Positions 7,474 through 16,436 of a DNA stretch of 64,000 nucleotides are shown here, in pieces (positions within the stretch are counted from its first letter, which is position 1; each line of letters opens with the position of its first letter). Both the position numbers and the translations under genes were made by a program. The stretch is from Hamadaea sp. (lineage in GTDB: Bacteria > Actinomycetota > Actinomycetes > Mycobacteriales > Micromonosporaceae): positions 587,254 to 651,253 of the forward strand of contig NZ_JABFVK010000013.1 in the NCBI RefSeq assembly GCF_013362815.1. Direction: 5' to 3'. Under the pieces are notes generated by a model that ran no database searches, had not been told where the DNA came from, and saw only the letters and a list, made by a program, of their open reading frames with translations.

Positions 7474-9426
7474 GTGACCAGAACGCGACCGCTCGCCTGG
7501 CTGCTCCTCGGAGTGGCCGCCGCGCTGCTGGTCGCCGCCGTCGCCGGGGCGGCGGCCCTGCGGCTGTCCGCGAGCGACGTCGTGGACAGCTACCTGCTCA
7601 CGAACTCGGCGATGGGAGTCGGATTCGCCGTCTGCGGCGGCATCCTCGCCGTGCAGCGCGGTCGCAATCCGATCGGCTGGCTGCTGCTCGCGGCCGGGGT
7701 CGCCCACCTGCTCACCGCGGCGAGCGGGGCAGTGGGCGCCTACGGCTTCGATCAAGGCTGGCCGGAGCCGGTGCTGCGGATTCTGGCGAGCCTGTTCGTG
7801 TTCGGCTGGCCGTGGGGGATCTGTCTGCTCCTGCCCTTGTCGCTGCAGCTGTTTCCGGACGGCCGTCCGGTCACGCCCCGGTGGCGCTGGCTCGTGGTCG
7901 TGACGGTGATCGCCGGAGTCGGCTTCGTCGCGGCGATGTCGCTCGACTCGGTTCCGGTGGAATTCCGGTCCGGCGTCGCCGTCCGCACCTACCTCGGGCT
8001 GCCGTTCTACCATCAGCTCAGTCCCTTGTGGACGGCCGCCAACACTGCGCCGCTGCTCGGCCTGCTCGGCGCGATCTCCGGCCTCGTGGTGCGTTATCGG
8101 CGCGGTGACGAGCGCCTGCGCCGCCAGCTGCTCTGGCTCGTCCTCGCGCTCATCGCGGCGGTCGCGGTCAACCTGCCACGCTGGATCGTCGGTGACGGCC
8201 CCATCCTGCTGCTGCTCGCGGTGCCGCTCGTCCCGATCGCCATCACCATCGCGATTCTGCGGTATCAGCTGCTCGACATCCGGCTCGTCGTCTCGCGCTC
8301 GCTGCTCTACCTGTTGCTCACGCTCGGCGTCGTGGTCGCGTACCTGGGCCTGGTCGCGCTTTTCGACGCCCTGCTGCGCGGTGCGGGGGCGCCGCTCGTG
8401 GCCACGTTGCTCATCGCGATCCTCTTCAATCCTGTGCGGGTACGCCTTCAGCGGGCGGTCGATCAGCTGCTGTACGGGTCGCGGTCCGACCCGGTCGCCA
8501 CGGTGTCCGCGGTCGGGGCCCGGTTGGCCGCCGACGATCTCGGGGGAGTGCTGACCGGCATCCGGGAGACGTTGCGGCTGCCCTTCGCGACGCTGCGCTC
8601 CCGATCCGGGGAGGTCGCCTCGGCCGGTACGCCGCCCGGCCGCCTGGAGACGGTGGCGCTGACCTACGGCGGCGAGCGCGTCGGCGACCTGCTCGTCGGC
8701 GTACGCGCCGGGGACAAGGCGCTCGGGGACGCCGACCGGGCGGTGCTGAACCTGCTCGCCGCACCGCTGGCCGCCGCGCTCCATGCGACCGAGCTGGCGG
8801 AGGAGGTCCAGGCCAGCCGCGAACGGATCGTCACCGCGCGCGAGGAGGAACGCCGCCGCCTGCACCGGGATCTGCACGACGGGCTCGGCCCGACGCTGAC
8901 CGGGGCCGGGTACAAGGCCGACGCCGCCCTCAACCTGTCCACCTCGGACCCCGACCAGTCGCGGCTGCTCCTCGGCGAACTGCGTGCCGACATCGGCACC
9001 GCGATCGACGACGTACGCCGTCTGGTCTACGGGCTGCGTCCGCCCGCGCTCGACGAGGTCGGCCTGATCGGAGCGCTGCGACGGCACTGCGAGCGCCTGC
9101 CGCTGGAGGTCACCTTCGCAGCGCCCGCTCAAGTGCCGGCGCTGCCCGCCGCGGTGGAGGTGGCGGCGTACCGGATCGTCACCGAGGCGCTGACGAACGT
9201 GACCCGCCACGCGGCTGCCACCGCCGTCACCGTCACGATCGCCGTCGGCACCGAGGTCGAGGTCTCCGTCGTCGACAACGGCCGCAACGGCGGTCCGTGG
9301 CCGGCCGGCGTCGGCCTCACCTCGATCCGGGAGCGTGCCGCCGAACTCGGTGGCCTCTGCACGGCCGGTCCCGGCCCCGGCGGCGGGCGCGTCATGGCAG
9401 TCTTGCCCCTGGAGGTTTCCGCATGA
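7474..9426 (+). CDS. sensor histidine kinase, NarL-partner type
   Basis: 650 residues from a GTG (the long upstream extension lacks coding character and overlaps the divergent gene). The N-terminal 320 residues hold about eight to nine membrane helices, then a GAF-like region, then a HisKA_3 dimerisation segment REEERRRLHRDLHDGLGP with phospho-acceptor His468, and an HATPase_c domain (VVDNGRNGG, then GVGLTSIRERAAELGG). Kinases of this class autophosphorylate and transfer to a LuxR-type response regulator, here the next gene, which overlaps by 4 bases (ATGA). The signal is likely membrane-associated; identity unknown. Confidence 0.88.
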   Translation: MTRTRPLAWLLLGVAAALLVAAVAGAAALRLSASDVVDSYLLTNSAMGVGFAVCGGILAVQRGRNPIGWLLLAAGVAHLLTAASGAVGAYGFDQGWPEPVLRILASLFVFGWPWGICLLLPLSLQLFPDGRPVTPRWRWLVVVTVIAGVGFVAAMSLDSVPVEFRSGVAVRTYLGLPFYHQLSPLWTAANTAPLLGLLGAISGLVVRYRRGDERLRRQLLWLVLALIAAVAVNLPRWIVGDGPILLLLAVPLVPIAITIAILRYQLLDIRLVVSRSLLYLLLTLGVVVAYLGLVALFDALLRGAGAPLVATLLIAILFNPVRVRLQRAVDQLLYGSRSDPVATVSAVGARLAADDLGGVLTGIRETLRLPFATLRSRSGEVASAGTPPGRLETVALTYGGERVGDLLVGVRAGDKALGDADRAVLNLLAAPLAAALHATELAEEVQASRERIVTAREEERRRLHRDLHDGLGPTLTGAGYKADAALNLSTSDPDQSRLLLGELRADIGTAIDDVRRLVYGLRPPALDEVGLIGALRRHCERLPLEVTFAAPAQVPALPAAVEVAAYRIVTEALTNVTRHAAATAVTVTIAVGTEVEVSVVDNGRNGGPWPAGVGLTSIRERAAELGGLCTAGPGPGGGRVMAVLPLEVSA

Positions 9427-10067
9427 TCCGGATCGTGGTGGCTGACGACCATCCCGTCGTACGCGACGGGCTGCGCGCCCTGTTCACCTCGCTGCCCGGC
9501 ACCGAGCTGGTCGGCGAGGCGACGAGCGGGCGGGAGGCGATCCGGGCCGCCGTCGTCGAGCGCCCGGACGTGCTGGTCATGGACCTGCGGATGCCCGACG
9601 TCGACGGCATCGCCGCCACGGCCGAGATCCGCCGGGTCGCACCCGAGGTCGCCGTCCTCGTCCTGACGATGTTCGACGACGACGAATCGGTGTACGCCGC
9701 GATGCGCGCCGGAGCGCGCGGCTACCTCGTCAAAGGCGCGGCCCAAGACCAGATCTCGCAGGCGATCACCACGGTGGCCTCAGGCGGGGCGATCTTCAGC
9801 CCCGGGGTCGCCCGCCAGATCCTCGACTACTTCACCGGCCCGGCGCCGGCGGCGCAGACCGAGCCGTTCCCGGAGCTGACGGCCCGGGAACGCGAGATCC
9901 TCGACCTCATCGCAGCGGCGCTGCCCAACGCGGCGATCGCCACCCGGCTCGGGCTCGCCCCGAAGACGGTCGGCAACCACATCTCGGCGATCTTCGCCAA
10001 GCTGCAGGTCGCCACCCGGGCCGAAGCGATCGTCCGGGCCCGGGAGGCCGGCCTCGGCCGCTTGTGA
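9423..10067 (+). CDS. NarL/FixJ-family response regulator
   Basis: 214 residues. Receiver domain with acidic pocket VADDHPV, phosphorylated Asp54 in VMDLRMPDVDG, Thr in LVLTMFDD and Lys in YLVKGAAQ; C-terminal LuxR helix-turn-helix LTAREREILDLIAAALPN and APKTVGNHISAIFAKL. Start codon overlaps the kinase stop, so expression is coupled to its cognate kinase. Probable targets are the system itself or the divergent membrane-protein operon. Confidence 0.9.
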   Translation: MIRIVVADDHPVVRDGLRALFTSLPGTELVGEATSGREAIRAAVVERPDVLVMDLRMPDVDGIAATAEIRRVAPEVAVLVLTMFDDDESVYAAMRAGARGYLVKGAAQDQISQAITTVASGGAIFSPGVARQILDYFTGPAPAAQTEPFPELTAREREILDLIAAALPNAAIATRLGLAPKTVGNHISAIFAKLQVATRAEAIVRAREAGLGRL

Positions 10068-10115
10068 CCCGCGCCTTTTCCGCGCTGCGCTTGAGAGCTG
10101 CGCTTTTTGGCGCTG

Positions 10116-10167
10116 GATCAGGGTTCTGGGCCGAATCTTGGCGCGCATAAGACCCAGAACCGTGATC
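10116..10167. repeat. imperfect long stem-loop, GATCA-GGTT family copy 1
   Basis: Arms 10116-10130 (GATCAGGGTTCTGGG) and 10153-10167 (CCCAGAACCGTGATC) are complementary except for one position, with a 22-base loop. It lies after the response regulator, inside the 202-base gap to the next plus-strand gene. Its outer arm sequence is shared with the element at 34183-34245. Could terminate the two-component transcript. Confidence 0.6.
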
Positions 10168-10269
10168 TGGTGACGACCCTCAGGTGGTCAGTTTCGGAGA
10201 AGCCACCGCCACCGGCGTCTCCCTAGGCTTACCGTCACAGGGAGCAAGATTCACAGGGAGGAAGCTGGC

Positions 10270-10719
10270 ATGGCCACTGCGAAGAAGGCGACCCCCAAGG
10301 GCGGCAAGTCCTACGACGGGTTCACCGCCGAAGAGCGCGCGGCGATGAAGGAGCACGCCAAGGAGATGAAGGCGGCTCAGGCCGGCGCCGACGCGGAGGC
10401 CGAGGTCCTGGCGAAGATCGCCGAGATGGACGGCTCCGATCGGGCGATGGCGGAGAAGATCCACGCCATCGTCAAGAAGGTCGCGCCGGAACTCACCCCG
10501 CAGACCTGGTACGGGCAGCCCGCGTACAAGAAGAACGGGAAGGTCGTCTGTTTCTTCCAGGCGAAGGCGAAGTTCAAGACGCGGTACGCCACCTTCGGCT
10601 TCCAGGAGGCCGCCCAGCTCGACGAGGGCGGCATGTGGCCGACGTCGTACGCCTTGACCAAGCTCAGCGCCGCCGACGAGAAGCGGATCGCCGAGCTGGT
10701 CAAGAAGGCGGCGGGCTGA
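10270..10719 (+). CDS. DUF1801/YdhG-like protein
   Basis: 149 residues with a good ribosome site (GGGAGGA about 8 bases before ATG). A Lys/Ala-rich N-terminal helix is followed by segments such as QTWYGQPAYKKNGKVVCFFQ and YATFGFQ, typical of the DUF1801 (YdhG/YdeI-like) fold, a small alpha/beta domain related to frataxin-like folds. Function is not established. Single gene, convergent with the PBP homologue that ends 11 bases downstream. Confidence 0.7.
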   Translation: MATAKKATPKGGKSYDGFTAEERAAMKEHAKEMKAAQAGADAEAEVLAKIAEMDGSDRAMAEKIHAIVKKVAPELTPQTWYGQPAYKKNGKVVCFFQAKAKFKTRYATFGFQEAAQLDEGGMWPTSYALTKLSAADEKRIAELVKKAAG

Positions 10720-10729
10720 TGGCTCCGTC

Positions 10730-12862
10730 CTAGGGGGACGGCGTCGGGGAGACGCCGTTGGCGAGGGGGAAGTCGATCCGGCCCACGTGAGACGGTCCGG
10801 CGAGCTTCTCCTTCGGCATACCCGTGCTGTAATCGGCGACGACGCCCGACCAGATGCGGAAGGGCGCGGTCCCGGCCGTGATCGTCGCCTTGGTCAGCGG
10901 GTCGACCACCGGGGCGGAGCCCGCGGCGTTGCCGGTCCAGATCGCGACGGTCACCTGCTTGGTGAAGCCGACGACCCAGGCGTGGGCGTTCTCGGGCGTC
11001 GGCTGGAGCTTGCCGTCGCGCAGCACCGAGCCCTCCCACGTCCCGCCGACCGTGGCGATCTCTCGGCCGTCCACGGCGGCGGTCCATCGCCGGTCGGCCG
11101 CGACCTGCGTCATCGCGTAGGTGACGTCGCCCGCGACGGCCGGGCGCATGACCTGCTTCGGGGCCTGCTTCGCCCCGACGCCGGCGATGGGCAGGTAGCT
11201 TCCCGTGACGGGGTCGCGCTTCTCGACCTTCTGCACGAAGTACGGCTTGTTGTAGACGCCGCCGTTGGCGATCGTGCCGATGCCGGCCGCGTTGTCCAGC
11301 ACGGTGACCGCGTACTGGCCGTAGCCGACCGGGCGGTCGAACGGAAAGCGGCTGTTCGGGCTCTGAACCGAGGCGCGCGCGAGCTGCTCCTTGCCGTCGG
11401 CGTCCCACATGCAGCGGATGCCCGCCTGGTACGCCGTCTTCACGATCGCGCCCGGGCCGAGCTGCCGGGCGACCCAGTAGAACGGCACGTTGTACGACTT
11501 CACGAAGCTTTCGGTGAGCGTGCAGTACTCCTTGCAGGGAGCGGAGGACGCTCCGTTGTTGCCGACGCGGATCTTGTCGGTGGGATCGGTGTAGGGCAAG
11601 GATCTCCAGTGCGAATCCAGCGAGGCTCCCGCCTCCAACGCTGCCGCCAGCGTATAGGCCTTCATCGTTCCACCCGCCGGGTGTCCGCCGACCAGCGCAT
11701 TGTCCACCGTGTTCAGTCCGGCGAGGTCCGGGCCGTTGCCGTCGAGCCCGCCGTAGTACGCGAGGACCGCCCCGGTGGCGTGGTCGAGGACCACCCCGGC
11801 CGCTTCGAGATCCTGCTGCACCTTGCCGTTCGCGTCGCGTACCACCTTGGTGCCGTAAAGCTCGGAATCCTTGAGATCCGGCCGGGCGGCCTGTTCCAGC
11901 AGCAGCTGCGCGCGTGGGTCGATCGTGGTGTAGACACGGTAGCCGCCGTTGCGCAGGTCCGTCGGCTCGATGCCCTGCTGGCGGAGCTCCTCGTATACCT
12001 GGTTCACGACGTGGCCGGTCGCGCGTCCCGCGTTCTCGCCGGGCTTGACGACGATGCCCCACTCCGCGGTCGGCGTCACCGTGGCGTACGCCCGGACGGA
12101 GGGGAACGCCTGCTGCGACCGCTCGTCCGGCGTGATCCACCGCCCGACCAAGTTGTCGAGCACGTACGCCCACCGGTCCTTGGCCTCCGCCGGATGCGCT
12201 TCGGGATCGAACGGGCTCAGCCCGCCGTCAGCGGCGTACGGCTCGTGCAGGACACTGCCGAGAACGGCCGCCTCCGCCACCGTCAGATCCTTGGCCGGCT
12301 TGCCGAAGTACGCCTGCGCCGCGGCCTCCACGCCGACGGCTCCGCGGCCGAAGTCGACCGAGTTCAGGTAGAACCCCATGATCGTCAGCCGGTCGTATTG
12401 GTCCTCGAGCTTGCGGGCGAGCACCGTCTCCCGATAAGAGTTGCCGGTCATCTGGGTGGCGAGCCGCACATACCGGTGAGTGAGCTCCGAGCCGCGGAAG
12501 GAGTCCTTGAAGAAGTCCCGGTCCTCACCGGCGATCAGCGCGCCGCGCACCTTGTCGGGGATCACCGTCATCGGGACGGCGATCCGGTTCACCGTGCCGA
12601 GCTGGGCGAGCTGCGTCTTGCCGTCGGCGGCCATGATCGTTGTGACGCCCGCAGACTGGAAGCTCTCCGGTTGCAACGCATCGACACTGTCCACATAGTA
12701 CGTCGTGACCAGGAGGCCGCCACCGAGCAGCACGGCCAAGGTCGCCGCCAGCGCCACGACAACCCGATACTTCCGGCTCCGCCGGCGTTTGCGCCCAGCT
12801 GGTTCTGCCGACACCTCCGGTGCTGCTGGTGTGATCGCCTGCGGTTCCTCGTTCGCCGTCAT
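10730..12862 (-). CDS. class A penicillin-binding protein homologue with degenerate active sites
   Basis: 710 residues: basic cytoplasmic N-terminus, one membrane helix (about 33-55), a GT51-like domain (about 70-240) and a transpeptidase-like domain (about 300-680). GT51 landmarks are partly kept (AGEDRDFF with Glu113; YLNSVDFGRGAVGVEAAAQA; YFGKPAKDLT) but the stretch that should hold the GGSTITQQ motif is shortened and reads RGSELTHRYVR. In the transpeptidase domain the SxxK motif is G398-T-M-K, the SxN motif survives as SYN (456-458), and the KTG motif is VGG (605-607). The nucleophilic Ser and the KTG Lys are therefore absent, so penicillin binding and cross-linking are unlikely. The reading frame is intact, suggesting a retained non-catalytic role rather than a decayed gene. 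Confidence 0.8.
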   Translation of the reverse strand: MTANEEPQAITPAAPEVSAEPAGRKRRRSRKYRVVVALAATLAVLLGGGLLVTTYYVDSVDALQPESFQSAGVTTIMAADGKTQLAQLGTVNRIAVPMTVIPDKVRGALIAGEDRDFFKDSFRGSELTHRYVRLATQMTGNSYRETVLARKLEDQYDRLTIMGFYLNSVDFGRGAVGVEAAAQAYFGKPAKDLTVAEAAVLGSVLHEPYAADGGLSPFDPEAHPAEAKDRWAYVLDNLVGRWITPDERSQQAFPSVRAYATVTPTAEWGIVVKPGENAGRATGHVVNQVYEELRQQGIEPTDLRNGGYRVYTTIDPRAQLLLEQAARPDLKDSELYGTKVVRDANGKVQQDLEAAGVVLDHATGAVLAYYGGLDGNGPDLAGLNTVDNALVGGHPAGGTMKAYTLAAALEAGASLDSHWRSLPYTDPTDKIRVGNNGASSAPCKEYCTLTESFVKSYNVPFYWVARQLGPGAIVKTAYQAGIRCMWDADGKEQLARASVQSPNSRFPFDRPVGYGQYAVTVLDNAAGIGTIANGGVYNKPYFVQKVEKRDPVTGSYLPIAGVGAKQAPKQVMRPAVAGDVTYAMTQVAADRRWTAAVDGREIATVGGTWEGSVLRDGKLQPTPENAHAWVVGFTKQVTVAIWTGNAAGSAPVVDPLTKATITAGTAPFRIWSGVVADYSTGMPKEKLAGPSHVGRIDFPLANGVSPTPSP

Positions 12863-13017
12863 CTGCACCCCGTTTCCGTCCCGACCGTGCGTACGCCGAG
12901 AGGCCAGACGCGCGGAGCACCGTCGATGGTTGCCGGTCCGCGTCAGACTACGGAAACCTGCCATGCCGCGGGGGCCCGTCGCTCGGTGCGTACAGGCCCC
13001 CAGGGTTCGCGGCCAAC

Positions 13018-13497
13018 TCAACCCTGCTGCTGGGCAGCCCACTCGGCCACCCGGCGGGCGCTCTCCTCGGGGGAGAGGTCCTCGACTCGGGTCATGATCG
13101 ACCAGCGCACCCCGAACGGGTCGCGGATCGACGCGTACCGGTCGCCGGAGACGAAGGTCGACAGCGGCTCGCGTACCGTCGCCCCGGCCGCCTCGGCCCG
13201 CGCGACGAGGGCGTCGGCGTCGGCGCAGTAGAGGCCCATCGAGTAGCAGTCGTCGTCGCCCTCCGGGGCAGCGACCAGGTGATATTCCGGGCTGGGCTCG
13301 CCGAGCTGCAGGTGGCCGTGGCCGAAGTCGAGGTCGGCGTGCGCGACGACCTCACCGAACTTCGTGACGTCGACGACCTTCGCGCCGAACACCTCTTCGT
13401 AGAACTTGATGGCCCCGGCTGCGTTCGGAATCGCGAGGAAAGGCGTGAGGCTGGTGTGGCCGTTGGGAATGCCGTTGGTGGTGTGCTGTCCGTTCAT
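13018..13497 (-). CDS. VOC-superfamily (PhnB/glyoxalase-like) protein
   Basis: 159 residues with the paired beta-alpha-beta-beta-beta modules of the vicinal oxygen chelate fold: LTPFLAIPNAAGAIKFYEEVFGAK at the start, DLDFGHGHLQLGE in the middle and DRYASIRDPFGVRWSIMTR near the end. Resembles PhnB-type proteins of unknown substrate rather than true glyoxalase I. Ends 155 bases before the PBP-homologue start on the same strand. Confidence 0.8.
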   Translation of the reverse strand: MNGQHTTNGIPNGHTSLTPFLAIPNAAGAIKFYEEVFGAKVVDVTKFGEVVAHADLDFGHGHLQLGEPSPEYHLVAAPEGDDDCYSMGLYCADADALVARAEAAGATVREPLSTFVSGDRYASIRDPFGVRWSIMTRVEDLSPEESARRVAEWAAQQQG

Positions 13498-13595
13498 GTG
13501 TTCGACCCTATTCGCGCCGGCGCCCGCCGGGCTTGGAGATTCGCGCCAGGTACGCGCAGGCCGGCTCGCCGAGAACGGCCAGTAGGCTGGGCCGG

Positions 13596-14378
13596 GTGAG
13601 TGGCGAGAACCGCGGCATCCTCTATCCGGCCCGGCTGCCGGACCTCCAGCGGCTGGCCGCCCCGGACTCGGTCGCCGAGCTGGTTCGGTGGTTCTGGATC
13701 CCCGAGTGGGACATCGCCCCCGGGCGTACCTCGCGGCAGCATCTGGTGTCGTTCCCGGCGAGCAACCTGGTCGTGCAACCGGACCTGGTGATGTTGTCCG
13801 GCCCGCAGACGCGGGCGTCCCATCGCGACCTGACCGGCCGAGGCTGGGCGGTCGGCGCGCTGCTGCGCCCGGCGGCGACTCCGTCGTTCACCGAGGCACC
13901 GGCCGATCTGCGCGACACCGTACGCCCGTTCGACGCACCTGAGCTGCAGGAAGCGGTCGTGGCGGCGATGACCGTCGCCGATCGCGACGAACGGCACGCC
14001 GCCGCGGTGGACGCCTTCTCGACGTGGCTGGACAAGAACTTCCAGCCCGCGACGGATCAGGGTCGCCAGGCCAACGATCTGGCCGACCTGCTGGACGGTG
14101 ACGCCACGGTGCGTACGCTCGACGACGCCGCCGCGCGGCTGCACCTGGCCCCGCGTACGGTGCAACGCCTGGCCACCCGCTATGTGGGGTTGTCCCCGGT
14201 GGAGATGATCCGCCGCCGTCGCCTGCAAGAGGCGGCTCAGCGGGTGCGTACCGAGCCGGGGGTGAGCCTCGCCGGGATCGCCACCGAACTCGGCTACGCC
14301 GACCACGGCCACCTGACCCGGGAGTTCCGCGAGCGGCTGGGTTTCACCCCGAGCGGCTACCGCGCCGAGGCCGATTAG
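13596..14378 (+). CDS. AraC-family transcriptional regulator
   Basis: 260 residues from GTG 13596, chosen because TAGGCT lies just upstream as a -10 box for a leaderless message. An N-terminal sensor-like domain (about 1-150) of the DUF6597 type (ELVRWFWIPEWDI) precedes a C-terminal AraC DNA-binding domain with two helix-turn-helix units (LDDAAARLHLAPRTVQRL; GIATELGYADHGHLTREF) and the closing GFTPSGYR. Divergent from the VOC protein with 98 bases between, which is its likely target. Confidence 0.82.
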   Translation: MSGENRGILYPARLPDLQRLAAPDSVAELVRWFWIPEWDIAPGRTSRQHLVSFPASNLVVQPDLVMLSGPQTRASHRDLTGRGWAVGALLRPAATPSFTEAPADLRDTVRPFDAPELQEAVVAAMTVADRDERHAAAVDAFSTWLDKNFQPATDQGRQANDLADLLDGDATVRTLDDAAARLHLAPRTVQRLATRYVGLSPVEMIRRRRLQEAAQRVRTEPGVSLAGIATELGYADHGHLTREFRERLGFTPSGYRAEAD

Positions 14379-14382
14379 GCGC

Positions 14383-14589
14383 TCAGACGACGAGCTGCTG
14401 GTGGTAGGACCACTCCGCGCCGCCGTAGCCCCGGGGCGTCTCGTGATCCGGCCGCCCCTCCGGGCCGAAGTCGTGGTCGGCCACCGACAGGCCGTTGTGC
14501 TCGGACGCGAAATCCGGCTCCCACGCGAGCTCGAGGGCCTCCTCGGACCGGTTCGGCCCGGTTTCGCGGGGTTGTTCAGCGTCGACCAT
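14383..14589 (-). CDS. small acidic hypothetical protein
   Basis: 68 residues from ATG 14589 (a GTG three codons upstream is possible but would sit on the GGGG ribosome site). Strong third-position G/C and a sensible ribosome site support translation. Composition is acidic and polar, with DHDFGPEGRPDHETPRGYG and a final EWSYHQQLVV; no domain is recognised. It converges on the AraC gene four bases away. Confidence 0.55.
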   Translation of the reverse strand: MVDAEQPRETGPNRSEEALELAWEPDFASEHNGLSVADHDFGPEGRPDHETPRGYGGAEWSYHQQLVV

Positions 14590-14652
14590 GGTCACCACCC
14601 CGTATGCCAGTGTGCCCCGCCGGACGCTGTCGCGCTGGGGAAGGCGCGGACT

Positions 14653-15624
14653 CTAGTCCAGCGCGGCGGTGAATCGGGCCGCGACGGCAGCGACGGCGGC
14701 CCGCAGCTCCGGTCCGCCCACGACCCGGAACGCGAACGGGACGGCGGCCAGCCATTCCTGGGCGTACATCGCGGGGTTGTTCGTCGTGCCGACCACTCGG
14801 CAGCCGTCGCCCCACGGTTCCAGCCGGCCCATCGTCGGGCGGATCCACGGCGCGACCTCGGCCATCGGCGCGTCGAACACCACCTCGGTCGCCATCGGCC
14901 AGCCCGATCCCAGGTTCTCGGCCAGCGCGCGGACGGGGTCGAGGTTCTCCGGCGGGATGAACTGCTGATCCGTCGGCTCGACGGCGCTGATGCGGTCGAT
15001 CCGATAGGTACGCACGGCGTCCGCCCGATGTGAGTGGCACAGCAGGTACCAGCGTCCATATCGGACGACCACCGCCCAGGGGTCCACATCGGATTCCCAG
15101 TCGGTGTCACCGTCCGGCCGCCGGGTACGCGGGCTGCGATAGGTCAGCCGGACCCGCCGATGCTCGGCGACGGCGGCGACCAGGACGCTGGTGGTAGCCG
15201 GATCCGGGCGGGAGGCGTACTGGTCGGGGGTGGCCGCGATGTTCTCGCGGAGGGCGGCGGCCTGACGGCCGATGCCCTCCGGCAGCGCCCGGATGACCTT
15301 GCCGAGGGCGGAGCCGACCGTGTCGTCCGAATCGGTCGCGGCGGGTCGGCCGTCCAGCACCGCCATGACGAGCGCCAGCGCCTCACCCTGCGAGAACACG
15401 ATCGGTGGCAGGCGTACACCCCGGCCCAGCCGGTAGCCGCCGTGCGGGCCGCGCAGCGAGTCCACCGGTACGCCCGCCTCGCGCAGGATCTCGACGTAGC
15501 GACGGGCCGCGCGCTCGGTGACGCCGAGCCGTTCGCCGAGCTCCTCGGCGGTGACGCCGGGCCGGGTCTGCAGGATCTCCAGCGTGCGGAGCGCGCGGGC
15601 GGTCGGGCTCGGTTGGGCGGACAT
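14653..15624 (-). CDS. WYL-domain transcriptional regulator (YafY type)
   Basis: 323 residues. N-terminal winged helix (ALRTLEILQTRPGVTAEELG, then TERAARRYVEILREAG) followed by a middle WYL domain where the motif reads GRWYLLCHSH, and a C-terminal WCX-type extension. Proteins of this type bind DNA and sense ligands, possibly nucleic acid fragments, through WYL. Start chosen at ATG 15624 because residues upstream lack coding character. Divergent from an alpha/beta hydrolase with 110 bases between. Confidence 0.85.
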   Translation of the reverse strand: MSAQPSPTARALRTLEILQTRPGVTAEELGERLGVTERAARRYVEILREAGVPVDSLRGPHGGYRLGRGVRLPPIVFSQGEALALVMAVLDGRPAATDSDDTVGSALGKVIRALPEGIGRQAAALRENIAATPDQYASRPDPATTSVLVAAVAEHRRVRLTYRSPRTRRPDGDTDWESDVDPWAVVVRYGRWYLLCHSHRADAVRTYRIDRISAVEPTDQQFIPPENLDPVRALAENLGSGWPMATEVVFDAPMAEVAPWIRPTMGRLEPWGDGCRVVGTTNNPAMYAQEWLAAVPFAFRVVGGPELRAAVAAVAARFTAALD

Positions 15625-15734
15625 CCGGCCAGCGTAAACCGACTGAATCACAAACCGGAAGTAGAACGTCCGGAATCGGGTCTACGGTGACCGGGTAAGC
15701 CTCACAGGGACACCCGGCAGAAAGCGATCACGAC

Positions 15735-16421
15735 ATGGACATCCTGCTCATCGGCGGTCTTTGGCTCAGCGGAGCGGCTTGGGACGAGGTGGTTCCGGCG
15801 CTCGAGGACCTCGGTCACCGCCCGATCCCGGTCACGCTGCCCGGCCAGGGCGCGGAGCCGGCCGACGCCACGCTCGACGACCAGGTGGCCGCCGTGGTCG
15901 CCGCCGTCGACGGAGCGTCCGGCCGGCCGCTCGTCGTGGGTCATTCCGCCGCCTGCTCGCTGGCCTGGCTCGCCGCCGACGCCCGGCCGGACCGGGTCGC
16001 GAAGACGGCTCTGATCGGCGGCTTCCCGTCGGCCGACGGCGACTTCTACGGGCCTTCCTTCGACATCGTCGACGGGGCAATGCCGTTCCCCGGCTGGGGC
16101 CCGTTCGACGGACCGGACTCCGCCGACCTCGACGAGGCGGCCCGGCAGCGGCTGGCCGACGCCGCCATCCCGGTTCCCGAGGGCGTCGCCCACGCCGTCG
16201 TACGCCTGACCGACGAGCGCCGCTACGACATCCCGGTGGTGCTGATCTGCCCGGAGTTCTCTCCGGCCCAGGCCCGGGAATGGGTCGACGGCGGTGAGGT
16301 GCCGGAGCTGGCGAAGGCCAAGCACGTCGAATACGTCGACATCGACTCGGGACACTGGCCGATGGTCAGCTGCCCGGTCGAGCTGGCCCGCGTCATCGCG
16401 GCGGTCGCCGACGCCAAGTGA
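15735..16421 (+). CDS. alpha/beta hydrolase
   Basis: 228 residues. Opens MDILLIGGLWLSGAAWDEV, with the nucleophile elbow VVGHSAACS (Ser in GHSAA), an acidic residue after LICPEF and a late His in DSGHWPM, giving a complete Ser-Asp/Glu-His arrangement. Small esterase or haloperoxidase-like hydrolase; substrate unknown. Divergent from the WYL regulator, its probable controller, and convergent with the sigma factor gene. Confidence 0.8.
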   Translation: MDILLIGGLWLSGAAWDEVVPALEDLGHRPIPVTLPGQGAEPADATLDDQVAAVVAAVDGASGRPLVVGHSAACSLAWLAADARPDRVAKTALIGGFPSADGDFYGPSFDIVDGAMPFPGWGPFDGPDSADLDEAARQRLADAAIPVPEGVAHAVVRLTDERRYDIPVVLICPEFSPAQAREWVDGGEVPELAKAKHVEYVDIDSGHWPMVSCPVELARVIAAVADAK

Positions 16422-16436
16422 GCGCGCGGGCTGCCC

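Noticed and set aside
6625..9210. Minus-strand frame of 861 codons overlapping the kinase gene
   Set aside because: Gln/Arg/Gly-rich shadow frame; the kinase motifs are on the plus strand and the short membrane proteins on the other minus frame.
12863..13042. N-terminal extension of the PBP homologue
   Set aside because: Arg/Gly-rich without membrane or domain character; ATG 12862 precedes the basic segment and membrane helix expected of the family.
10787..13231. Very long plus-strand open frame opposite the PBP homologue
   Set aside because: Arg/Asp/Val-rich composition without motifs; a GC-bias shadow of the minus-strand gene.
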